Source of the DNA: JABMPU01 sp964457455
Lineage (GTDB): Bacteria > Cloacimonadota > Cloacimonadia > Cloacimonadales > TCS61
Assembly: GCA_964457455.1 (NCBI GenBank)
Contig: CAYWJN010000028.1
Span: 1 to 27,776, forward strand
DNA: 27,776 nt
Reading direction: 5' to 3'
The position numbers and the translations under genes were made by a program. Below the pieces are notes generated by a model. That model was not told the DNA's origin, ran no database searches, and saw only the letters and a list, made by a program, of their open reading frames with translations. Position 1 is the first letter of the stretch; every line of letters starts with the position of its first letter. Below, piece after piece: positions 1 to 7,051 of this stretch.

Positions 1-285
1 CGGAAATGGTACAATCGTCGGAGTGTGATAGAAGCAGATATTAGTCATCTTAAGAATGAGCACCGTCTTGATCGTAATTATTTGAAAGGCAAAGCTGGAG
101 ATCAGATCAATGTTGTGTTATCAGCATGCGGATATAATCTCAGAACCATATATAGACACATTGTGTCTATTTTTTTTGTTTTGTTGTATTGCATCCTCAA
201 AATCATAAAATCTTACTCGGATTTTCGATTTTATTGTGGAAGACAACCGAAAATAAAATATTTGCATCTGAGTTATGTAATTTAG
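1..285 (+). CDS. IS5-type transposase, C-terminal end (5' part outside window)
   Basis: Reading frame 1 is open from the first base and gives 94 residues. It begins RKWYNRRSVIEADISHLKNE and continues with HRLDRNYLKG, GDQINV and SACGYNL. This is the familiar C-terminal signature of IS5-group DDE transposases, which normally reads like R..IE..IgHLK..hRm.RNyLKG..GDaiN..LaA.gyN. The glutamate in the RRSVIEA stretch would be the last member of the DDE catalytic triad. The tail after about residue 50 (HIVSIFFVLLYCI) is hydrophobic and less typical. The start and the first two catalytic aspartates lie outside the window, so I cannot say whether the copy is intact. I could not define a terminal inverted repeat between 286 and 400. 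The family call is from memory of the motif; I am fairly sure of transposase, less so of the subgroup. Confidence 0.8.
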   Translation, partial: RKWYNRRSVIEADISHLKNEHRLDRNYLKGKAGDQINVVLSACGYNLRTIYRHIVSIFFVLLYCILKIIKSYSDFRFYCGRQPKIKYLHLSYVI

Positions 286-398
286 TCTACTAGTGAATAC
301 TACTTTTTCAGGTTCGACTAAGTAAATTGCCTTTGGTAAGATCAAGACCTGGCTGACTCAATATTTATTCCTTAAATTGTGAATGAAATCACGTACAA

Positions 399-463
399 CT
401 TGTTCTCAAGACCCAATTTGGGAATAAGAATCTGGTGGAACTAAGCTGGAACTTAGTAACCAG
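399..463 (+). repeat. Two adjacent interspersed hairpin repeats
   Basis: Two stem-loops lie side by side. The first (399-409 paired with 418-428) has 11 pairs, two of them G.T. The second pairs CTGGT (432-436) with ACCAG (459-463) and ACTAAG (440-445) with CTTAGT (452-457), around a CTGGAA apex. The composite order TTTGGGAATA, short gap, then a hairpin with GGA at its apex recurs on the opposite strand at 27689-27729, which points to one mobile repeat family. The noncoding stretch 286-542 holds nothing else I can name. Confidence 0.6.
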
Positions 464-480
464 AATGTATTAATCCGTAA

Positions 481-500
481 ATCAAACAATCTTGTTTGAT
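481..500 (-). terminator. Small hairpin downstream of the DUF3795 gene
   Basis: ATCAAACAATCTTGTTTGAT is a perfect inverted repeat (8-bp stem, 4-nt loop). It lies about 45 nt past the stop codon of the leftward DUF3795 gene, which ends the long minus-strand run. Read leftwards it is followed only by TTTA, so a terminator is plausible but weakly supported. Confidence 0.35.
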
Positions 501-542
501 ATTTGTTAAACGCTCACAATCAGGAGTGAATGTAGACAGAAC

Positions 543-884
543 CTATTTATTACGGATGCTCTCAAGTGTAGATTTTGCATCCGGAACAAATTTGAAGAAA
601 TCTAAAATTTTCTTGCAGGGAAACAGGTCACATAAAGCACAATTCTCAATATTTTTTTCCTGGCAGCATTTTCTGATTTCACACTCGAAACAATGGCTGA
701 AATGAATTCCTTCTTTTACAATGCAGCCCACACAATTAATATTTTCAGGTTGAATGGAAGCATTGAACATTTTCGACCAATCTTCAGCAGTTTTAGCTCT
801 TAATGCATCATCATCGTTTTTGAAAGCAATATAAGCAGGACATTCACTGCAAATTATACCGCAACAAGCAATAATCTTTTTCAT
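543..884 (-). CDS. DUF3795 family cysteine-rich protein
   Basis: A 113-residue protein that opens MKKIIACCGIICSECPAYIA. Cysteine pairs are spread along it: ACCGIICSECPAY near residues 7-17, NCVGC near 50-54, HCFECEIRKCC near 64-74 and CALCDLFPC near 82-90. The N-terminal CG..C..CPAY and the later C..C..FPC are typical of DUF3795 proteins, a widespread anaerobe family of unknown function thought to bind metal through these cysteines. The AGGAGG ribosome site (890-895) overlaps the stop codon of the gene upstream, so the two genes are translationally linked and this is the last gene of the run. No signal peptide or membrane segment is visible. The family call is confident; the function is unknown. 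Confidence 0.85.
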   Translation of the reverse strand: MKKIIACCGIICSECPAYIAFKNDDDALRAKTAEDWSKMFNASIQPENINCVGCIVKEGIHFSHCFECEIRKCCQEKNIENCALCDLFPCKKILDFFKFVPDAKSTLESIRNK

Positions 885-893
885 AATTTCCTC

Positions 894-1787
894 CTATTTT
901 ATTCTGATTAAATCTTCTAAAGGAATTTCAAATAATTCCATTTGTTCATTTGTTATAATCAATTTGTTTTCATCAAAACAAATTGCTTCACACTGTTTTG
1001 CACTTATTGGCAGCCAGGAAAATTTTCCATGAAAGTAATCATCAGTTTCGCTTTCGAATAACCAAACAGAAGTGTAGGTTAATATCGCTAATTTCGTTCC
1101 ATCAGCACTTGCATCAGCAGCAGTAACCATACCACCTATATTAAATGTTCCGATTTTTGTAATAGGATTATCTTTTAATGGGTCTAAAGAATCAAAGCGA
1201 TAAAGGGTTGTATTTGTGTCAGCACGGTTTTTGGTAAGAAGGTAAATTTTATCGAAAGCACAGAAAATTGCTTCGCAATCGAAATTATTTGGATTAGCAG
1301 GAAATTCTGTTTGCTCAGGATAATAAAATGGAATGGTCTGAAAAATCCTGGTTTTGCCGGTAAATAGAGGATATGGATCTTTAAAAATATAAATCGCTAG
1401 ATCACGTCTCGCATTTTCATTATTCCCGCAAGCTCCGATTATCAGGTTTCCATTATTGTCAGTTGCCATGTCTTCCCAATCTACGTTCACTGCATCCAGA
1501 ATATAGACTCCCGCTTCTTCTTTGTACCATTCTGCACGCAATACTTTTCCATCTTTTGAAAATGGAAAAATTCGTGCTTCATCACCGGAATCGTTCAAGG
1601 TCCAATATACATTTTCCCAAACCCTACTTTTGATGATTGCAGATGATTCATCGATTTCTTCGTAATCGAAAGTTGCGTAAGGTTCAAGAATTAATGTGTC
1701 AACCTCTGGAAGTTCGACTGAAATTACTTCTGCATTTAAAAATGAAAGACTTAAAATTAAAATGGTAAAGATAAAAGTTTTTTTCAT
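894..1787 (-). CDS. Exported protein of unknown function, probably a beta-propeller
   Basis: A 297-residue protein with a clear signal peptide (MKKTFIFTILILSLSFLNAE, cleavage near residue 19). The mature part has several short strand-rich stretches of the kind found in propeller blades: VYWTLNDSGDEARIFPF, DWEDMATDNNGNLIIGACG, CEAIFCAFDKIYLLTKNRAD, VTAADASADGTKLAILTY and CEAICFDENKLIITNE. NDSGDEARIF followed by DWEDMA is a pattern I associate with exported, periplasmic or surface proteins annotated only as hypothetical; I do not recognise an enzyme active site. There is no Por-type C-terminal domain. The start is supported by AGGAG about 5 nt before the ATG. It follows the restriction endonuclease by 13 nt and precedes the DUF3795 gene by 9 nt, so it is probably co-transcribed with both although its role seems unrelated. 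Confidence 0.75.
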   Translation of the reverse strand: MKKTFIFTILILSLSFLNAEVISVELPEVDTLILEPYATFDYEEIDESSAIIKSRVWENVYWTLNDSGDEARIFPFSKDGKVLRAEWYKEEAGVYILDAVNVDWEDMATDNNGNLIIGACGNNENARRDLAIYIFKDPYPLFTGKTRIFQTIPFYYPEQTEFPANPNNFDCEAIFCAFDKIYLLTKNRADTNTTLYRFDSLDPLKDNPITKIGTFNIGGMVTAADASADGTKLAILTYTSVWLFESETDDYFHGKFSWLPISAKQCEAICFDENKLIITNEQMELFEIPLEDLIRIK

Positions 1788-1800
1788 GCTTACTCCTAAA

Positions 1801-2826
1801 TTATAAAATATTTAACAAAGCTTCTTTTCTTGCTACATTATACTTTTCTTTCTTAAATAGAGGTTGTTTAAATTTCCGATGTAATCCAGAATTCTCTTCA
1901 ATTATATTTTTGATTGCGGGATAATTTTGGACGATATCTTTTTCATTAAATTGAAACCAATTTTCTAATATTCTCAGATATTCATCAGTAGCACTTTCAA
2001 TATTATTATAATTATCCATGAATTGAGGTGTTGCGATTGAATTTATTACATCCAGAATTTGTCGCATCGTATTAGTGTCGTCAGATAAAAAATCCCATAG
2101 TTCACTTGATAAAAGTACTTCATCATGAGCAAAATATTTATTACCATCAATTAGATAATTAAGAAAACGTGTTTTATTAAATTCAAGTTCTGTATTGCTT
2201 GTAGGATCAAATGGAAATCCGATATAGTATTTAATATTTTTATTTGGAAATTCGAAGAATAATGCAGCCTTAGCTTCAAGAATTTTTTGTTTTTCACCTC
2301 TCATTTCACCTGCATTAGGTCTAACGGATTTTAATTCTACAGCAACAATACTGTCCTCATCTTCAAAAAAAACATCTACTGTAAAATTATTAGCATCACT
2401 GTTTGGGGATAGTTCATTGTCAAATAATTGATTATCTTCATCAATAAGATTTGGAGTTGCATTAGCATTTTTAAGATTCGTAATGATTTCATGTATTCGT
2501 TCTTTTTGTCTATTATGGATTTTTAGTAAACTATTATATTTATTTGTGAAAGATTTCTTATAACCACTAGATAATATGTTTGCTACATTCTCAAAGAAAG
2601 ATTGACCTAATGTAGTATTCAAGCCATGGAGCCATGAACTTAGACTAATAAAATATGGTATATTCGTAACATGATTTTCTAATTTGTCTGAGAATGCATT
2701 TAAGAAAGCTTCATGAAAAGGTGCATTCCTATTATCATCCGCATTTTCGGGAAATTTCTCAAATCGTGAGTAAAGTGTTTTGATAACCTCATGAGCAATT
2801 TGTTCTTTTATTTTATTTGATAACAT
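1801..2826 (-). CDS. TdeIII-like type II restriction endonuclease
   Basis: A 341-residue protein resembling the TdeIII/MjaII family of type II restriction enzymes. Family-like features are LHGLNTTLGQSFFE (66-79), close to the family's LNTT.G...FE block, and a PD-(D/E)xK-type nuclease core with an acidic residue in TVDVFF (D151) followed by VELK (E164-K166). The block SVRPNAGEMRGEKQKILEAK and then YYIGFPFDP (about 201-208) also match the family layout of a lysine-rich strand before an FP.DP turn. Known members cleave GGNCC; whether this one does cannot be read from sequence. Its ATG directly follows the methyltransferase stop codon (TAGATG), and AAGGAG lies inside the last codons of that gene, so the pair is translationally coupled. 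No truncation is visible. Confidence 0.8.
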   Translation of the reverse strand: MLSNKIKEQIAHEVIKTLYSRFEKFPENADDNRNAPFHEAFLNAFSDKLENHVTNIPYFISLSSWLHGLNTTLGQSFFENVANILSSGYKKSFTNKYNSLLKIHNRQKERIHEIITNLKNANATPNLIDEDNQLFDNELSPNSDANNFTVDVFFEDEDSIVAVELKSVRPNAGEMRGEKQKILEAKAALFFEFPNKNIKYYIGFPFDPTSNTELEFNKTRFLNYLIDGNKYFAHDEVLLSSELWDFLSDDTNTMRQILDVINSIATPQFMDNYNNIESATDEYLRILENWFQFNEKDIVQNYPAIKNIIEENSGLHRKFKQPLFKKEKYNVARKEALLNIL

Positions 2827-4404
2827 CTATTTCTCCTTCATATGGAAAATTGTTTCAGAATAAGCAGATTTATCTTTTTCCACCCGGCTTAATACAGGTC
2901 TTTTAAATTTGTTTACTATTTTCATTTCCGCTTTATTAGCAATTGTTGGATACATATCAAACTTATCATTTGCTACCAGAAAGATACTATAATCGTCTGC
3001 TAAATATTGTTTACAATTAATAAGAACTTGAGAAATACTTTCGATATAAGATGCTCTGGCTTCTTTTCCTCTTCCTTTAAAAAGTGGTCCGATTTCTAAA
3101 TCATCCTGTCTTTCATATCCAAAAAGGTCATAAGCATAAGCATGTTGCTCATGATAATCGATTAACCCAACATAAGGTGGACTTGAAAATATTCCTTTGA
3201 TTTTTTTCTTATTAATTAAATCTGCTAATTTATTGTTATCTTTATTTAGTTCCGTAAATATATCAATATATTTTGAATCACCCGTTAAACAGAATTGATG
3301 TGTATTTGTTCGTAATTGGTCAAATTCTGATAATCGGTTAATTGTGTCCTTGCAGTATCTCTGCCACCAACTGAAAATCGAAAACAAAGGTTTACAGATT
3401 TTGTAATGCTTATGACAATAATAAGTTTCAGTAACAGGTTTTATCAGGGTTGCCAGGTCTGAATGTGTTGTAGCTCTGCAAGAGCGAACAGTTCTGCTTA
3501 AAATTATTTTCAAAACATTTCTTGTATCAGGATTAATGATTTCATTAATTAATTTTAAGACAAAGCTAATTTCGTTACGAACAGGTTTTAAATACCATTT
3601 ATCTAAGAATGTTTCATTTTTATCTTGATGGATTTGAAGATCGAATTTTTCAATTAGTTGCTGAAATACCTTTCTAAATTCTATTTCCTTTTGCCTTCCA
3701 AATTTCCATTCATTGATTTCTTTCTTTCTAACTTTGTATCTAAAACTCGGCGATGGGAAAAACTTATTATTAAATTTATTTAATTCATATAATAGATTTT
3801 GTTCAAATTTTACAGATTTCGAGTTATGAATAAATTCAGCAAATAATTGAGTAATTTTTCTTACTTCATTTTGTATATCGAAAACATCATGTTTTTTAAT
3901 CTTGATATTACTGATTAAAGAATTGAATTTGGAAACATCGATTCCAATTGCATTTATTCCTAATTCATTGGCTTGTACCAAAGTTGTTCCACTCCCACAG
4001 AACGGGTCTAATACAATGTCCCCTGATTGGAAAAAAACTTCTTTCTTAAAATCGTTAATATGATCATTTAAAAAATATTCTACAAGCTGTGGAATGAATT
4101 TTCCTTTATAAGGATGTAGTCTATGAACGTGTTTTGTTCTTTCCTTTTCGCTGTATTGATCGAAAGATAGAGACCAGTTTAAATCATCTCCCGATTTATT
4201 TTTCCATTTCTCAATCATACTTAACGAACGAGAATCATAATATTCAATTAAATCTTCTAAAGGAATTTTTGTGTTACTGTTATTCCCAATTTTTCTCAAA
4301 TGTCCATATTGCATTAAATATATGATATTGGATGGAGTGATATTTTTTTGGTAGTGTTCAGAAGCCCATTCGCTTGCCTGTTTTATCGTTAATAAATTTT
4401 CCAT
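2827..4404 (-). CDS. Type II DNA methyltransferase with N-terminal helix-turn-helix
   Basis: A 525-residue modification enzyme. The SAM-binding motif I is DPFCGSGTT (133-141), followed by GIDVS (154-158). The catalytic motif IV is SSPPY (407-411), the form seen in amino-methyltransferases acting on N4-cytosine or N6-adenine. Motif I comes well before motif IV with about 270 residues between, which would hold the target-recognition region; this order fits the alpha arrangement. HPYKGKFIPQLVEYF (97-111) is typical of the helix ahead of motif I in this group. Residues 1-60 (MENLLTIKQASEWASEHYQK onwards, with LRKIG...KIPLEDLIEYY) look like a MerR/excisionase-type winged helix, which could bind DNA or help control the R-M genes. 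No good ribosome site precedes the ATG; it starts 6 nt after the Mth938-like gene and probably relies on coupling. Confidence 0.85.
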   Translation of the reverse strand: MENLLTIKQASEWASEHYQKNITPSNIIYLMQYGHLRKIGNNSNTKIPLEDLIEYYDSRSLSMIEKWKNKSGDDLNWSLSFDQYSEKERTKHVHRLHPYKGKFIPQLVEYFLNDHINDFKKEVFFQSGDIVLDPFCGSGTTLVQANELGINAIGIDVSKFNSLISNIKIKKHDVFDIQNEVRKITQLFAEFIHNSKSVKFEQNLLYELNKFNNKFFPSPSFRYKVRKKEINEWKFGRQKEIEFRKVFQQLIEKFDLQIHQDKNETFLDKWYLKPVRNEISFVLKLINEIINPDTRNVLKIILSRTVRSCRATTHSDLATLIKPVTETYYCHKHYKICKPLFSIFSWWQRYCKDTINRLSEFDQLRTNTHQFCLTGDSKYIDIFTELNKDNNKLADLINKKKIKGIFSSPPYVGLIDYHEQHAYAYDLFGYERQDDLEIGPLFKGRGKEARASYIESISQVLINCKQYLADDYSIFLVANDKFDMYPTIANKAEMKIVNKFKRPVLSRVEKDKSAYSETIFHMKEK

Positions 4405-4410
4405 TTTATT

Positions 4411-4752
4411 TCAACACGTCAAATGCAAAGCACATATAACTTTGTGTTCTTTGTTTAATTCATTAAAGATTTGCACGGCTTTTCCACTTTTCTCGATAAT
4501 TAAATTAATTCCTCTTTTTGTGCATTCCTCTTTAACCTGGTTTTCGATTTTCATCATTCCATAAAATCCGGTCCCAAAAATTATTGTTTCAGGATTCTTA
4601 TTCAGAATTTCAGGAATATCATCAAGAAAGACTGAATGCGATTTTTTTCTCCACCAGGAAGAATCGATTCTTTCAGGATAAATAATAACATCCGAATTAT
4701 ATTCTTTTTTATCGATGATAATTTGTCCGAAAGAATATGAGCTGATATTCAT
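4411..4752 (-). CDS. AAMDC/Mth938-domain protein
   Basis: A 113-residue protein beginning MNISSYSFGQIIIDKKEY. The blocks SYSFGQIII, DVIIYPERI, SWWRKKSH, IIFGTGFYGMMKI and the end ICALHLTC match the Mth938/AAMDC (formerly DUF498) fold, whose typical end is a..HLTC. Members of this small alpha/beta family include a mitochondrial complex I assembly factor, but bacterial stand-alone members have no established role. I chose the ATG at 4752, which shares one base with the hslU stop codon (TGATG); a GTG at 4755 in the same frame is also possible and adds one residue. No ribosome site is visible, so translation is likely coupled to hslU. The family is well supported; function is unknown. Confidence 0.85.
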   Translation of the reverse strand: MNISSYSFGQIIIDKKEYNSDVIIYPERIDSSWWRKKSHSVFLDDIPEILNKNPETIIFGTGFYGMMKIENQVKEECTKRGINLIIEKSGKAVQIFNELNKEHKVICALHLTC

Positions 4753-6125
4753 CACAAAATATACTTTGAAAGGTCTTCGTCTTTTATAATTTTATTCAGT
4801 TTTTTCTCAACAGTGTTTTTGGTTATTACAACCCTTTTGATTTTTTTATCCGGCATATCGAAAAGGTAATTATCCAAAAGAGCATTCATCACAGTATGAA
4901 GTCTGCGAGCACCGATATCTTCCATTTTTTCGTTTGCCAGGGCAGCAAAAAAAGCGATTTCGGAAATAGCTTCGGTTCTAAAAACAAGATTAACATTTTC
5001 AGATTTGAAAAGAGCAGTATACTGCTTTGTAAGAGAATTCTTAGGATGAACCAGGATCTTTTCGAAATCATATTTTGTAAGGCTGCTGAGTTCTTCACGG
5101 ATAGGAAAACGACCCTGCATTTCAGGGATCAGGTCGCTTGGTTTTGCCACAGTAAAAGCACCGGCAGCGATAAAAAGAATATGAGAAGTATCTATAATAC
5201 CATATTTTGTAGGCACATTCGAACCTTCTACAATTGGCAGCAAGTCTCTTTGCACACCGGAGCGTGATACATCGGCACCAACATGCGAGTCGCGTCTGGC
5301 AGCTATTTTATCTATTTCATCGATAAATATTATTCCGTCATTTTCCACTCTTCTTTTAGCTTCAGCTGCAACTTTATCTTTATTAATCAACCTGTGAGAT
5401 TCTGCATCCGTAAGGTGTTTTATAGCTTCCGAGACTTTCATTTTTTTCTTCTTCTGACCGTTTCTCATGGGAAGGAATCCAGCCATCATATCACCAAGTT
5501 GGAGATCGATATTTTCCAATCCTGTTTGAGAAAAAATCTCGATATGTGAAGCTCTTGCTCTTTCCTGTGTAACTTCAACTTCTCGATTATCCAGTTCACC
5601 TTCATCCAATAATTTCTGCATTTTTTTGCGGATACGATTATATCTTTCAGTTCGTTTTTTTGTTTCTTCTTCAGTTTCATTGGGAGCAACAGGAGGAGCA
5701 GGATAAAGAATATCCACTAATTTTTCCCTGGCATTAGAAGCAGCCTTTTCCTGAACATTCTTTGTCATTTCTGTGCGAACATCATTCACAGCAATATTGA
5801 TAAGTTCACGAATCATAGATTCGACATCGCGTCCCACATAACCGACTTCAGTGAATTTTGATGCTTCCACTTTGATGAAAGGAGCATTTGCCAACCTGGA
5901 AAGTCTGCGTGCGATTTCTGTTTTTCCCACACCTGTAGGACCTATCAAAATGATGTTGTTCGGCATGATTTCTTCTTGAAGTTCACCGGGAACCTGCTGT
6001 CTTCTCCACCGATTTCGCAGAGCAATTGCAACTGCTTTTTTTGCCTTATCCTGTCCGATGATGTATTTATCGAGTTCTTTAACGATTTTTGTAGGAGTGA
6101 AGTGTTTCATCAATTCATTCTTCAT
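4752..6125 (-). CDS. hslU: HslU, ATPase subunit of the HslUV protease
   Basis: The 457-residue AAA+ unfoldase that feeds substrates to HslV in the cytoplasm. It begins with the family's conserved FTPTKIVKELDKYIIGQDKA and RNRWRRQQ. The Walker A motif GPTGVGKT is at 62-69, the pore loop GYVG at 95-98, and the Walker B motif IIFIDEID at 265-272. The I-domain insertion (about 110-245) contains VTQERARAS and GLENIDLQLGDMM. The C-terminal tail DEDLSKYIL is the conserved peptide that docks into HslV and activates it. The length is normal. The ATG overlaps the hslV stop (ATGA), the usual arrangement for this pair. A second in-frame ATG at codon 6 is possible but the overlap favours the first. Confidence 0.97.
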   Translation of the reverse strand: MKNELMKHFTPTKIVKELDKYIIGQDKAKKAVAIALRNRWRRQQVPGELQEEIMPNNIILIGPTGVGKTEIARRLSRLANAPFIKVEASKFTEVGYVGRDVESMIRELINIAVNDVRTEMTKNVQEKAASNAREKLVDILYPAPPVAPNETEEETKKRTERYNRIRKKMQKLLDEGELDNREVEVTQERARASHIEIFSQTGLENIDLQLGDMMAGFLPMRNGQKKKKMKVSEAIKHLTDAESHRLINKDKVAAEAKRRVENDGIIFIDEIDKIAARRDSHVGADVSRSGVQRDLLPIVEGSNVPTKYGIIDTSHILFIAAGAFTVAKPSDLIPEMQGRFPIREELSSLTKYDFEKILVHPKNSLTKQYTALFKSENVNLVFRTEAISEIAFFAALANEKMEDIGARRLHTVMNALLDNYLFDMPDKKIKRVVITKNTVEKKLNKIIKDEDLSKYIL

Positions 6126-6655
6126 AAAGTTTGAACCTCAATTTTATTATTTGTATAAATGCAGATATCTGCTGCAATTTTTAATGATTCTTCCACGATT
6201 TCCCGGGAAGATAATTTTGTATGTTTAGATAAAACTCTGGCAGCAGCAAGTGCAAAATTCCCACCTGAACCAATAGCGATTATTCCATCATCCGGTTCCA
6301 GGACATCACCATTACCGGAGATCACGAGCAAGGCTTCCTCATCAGCCACGATTATCATCGCTTCCAATCTACGCAGGATTTTATCTGAACGCCAATCTTT
6401 TGCCAGCTCTACTGCTGCTTTTTTCAGGTTACCTTTGAATTCCTTGAGTTTCCCTTCAAATTTTTCAAAGAGAGTAAATGCATCAGCAGTTGCACCTGCA
6501 AAACCTGCAAGTACTTTACCATTATGAAGTTTACGGATTTTTTGTGCAGTAGCTTTGATTACAGCATTACCGAGAGTTACTTGTCCATCACCGCCAATCG
6601 CAACTTCTTTACCTTTCTTGATCCCAATAATTGTGGTTCCTTTCATATCGATCAT
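6122..6655 (-). CDS. hslV: HslV, peptidase subunit of the HslUV protease
   Basis: The 177-residue N-terminal threonine peptidase that forms the double hexamer in HslUV. It starts MIDMKGTTIIGIKKGKEVAI; the short MIDMKG propeptide would be removed to expose Thr7 as the nucleophile. GGDGQVTLGN, GFAGATADAFTLFE, KAAVELAKDWRSDKILRRLE, GNGDVLEP and AIGSGGNFALAAA are the conserved family blocks, and DICIYTN closes the core. An upstream ATG at 6685 would add MIFACLVGEK, but a GGGAG ribosome site sits 5-6 nt before 6655, so 6655 is the better start. It is the first gene of the hslV-hslU run; the promoter is expected in the 396-bp gap upstream. Confidence 0.95.
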   Translation of the reverse strand: MIDMKGTTIIGIKKGKEVAIGGDGQVTLGNAVIKATAQKIRKLHNGKVLAGFAGATADAFTLFEKFEGKLKEFKGNLKKAAVELAKDWRSDKILRRLEAMIIVADEEALLVISGNGDVLEPDDGIIAIGSGGNFALAAARVLSKHTKLSSREIVEESLKIAADICIYTNNKIEVQTL

Positions 6656-7051
6656 TTTTTCTCCCACTAAACACGCGAAAATCACGAAAGAATAAACTTC
6701 TAAATGGTAGTCTATTTTTCGCGTTCTTTTGTGTATTTCGCCGGTATTGTGTTTTTCATTCAGGTTTCAGTTTCATCCCAACCCTGAAAGATTCAAATGT
6801 ATGAATGTTTGAAAGAGACTTTTTCAGGGTTTTCAATTTATTCATCCCGTTAGATATTTAATAAATTATCAGAAACCGTAATATTTCTAAGTCGCATAAT
6901 CAATAAGACATTCCTATAAAACGAACTTCTTTTGATTATTTTCTTTATTCTTTTCTCTCATTTCTTTTTCCTTCATACTTGGATATTCCGTGTTGGATAT
7001 TGGATATTATTCTTCGCTTACCTATTCAATTCTTTAAAGAGCCAAAATTTA
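6656..7051. other. Intergenic region between ftsH and hslV with repeat words
   Basis: This 396-bp gap has no gene I can support. It holds three things: repeat-like text just upstream of hslV (6661-6745, with TTCGTG/TTCGCG words when read leftwards); a long imperfect hairpin (6780-6831); and a stretch at 6970-7008 containing three GGATATT words. Read leftwards, that stretch gives AATATCCAATATCC, then GGAATATCC, then a GTATGAAGGAAAAAG-like end, similar to 13113-13151 on the plus strand. The hslV promoter should be here, but I cannot point to convincing -35/-10 boxes. Confidence 0.5.
6780..6831. repeat. Long imperfect hairpin after ftsH
   Basis: AACCCTGAAA (6780-6789) pairs exactly with TTTCAGGGTT (6822-6831). 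An inner TTCAAA (6792-6797) pairs with TTTGAA (6808-6813). It lies about 220 nt past the ftsH stop. There is no T-run on the ftsH (minus) side, so it is not a textbook terminator. Confidence 0.45.

Noticed and set aside
121..345. Minus-strand frame of 74 codons opposite the transposase end
   Set aside because: It is antisense to a clear transposase frame and has no family features.
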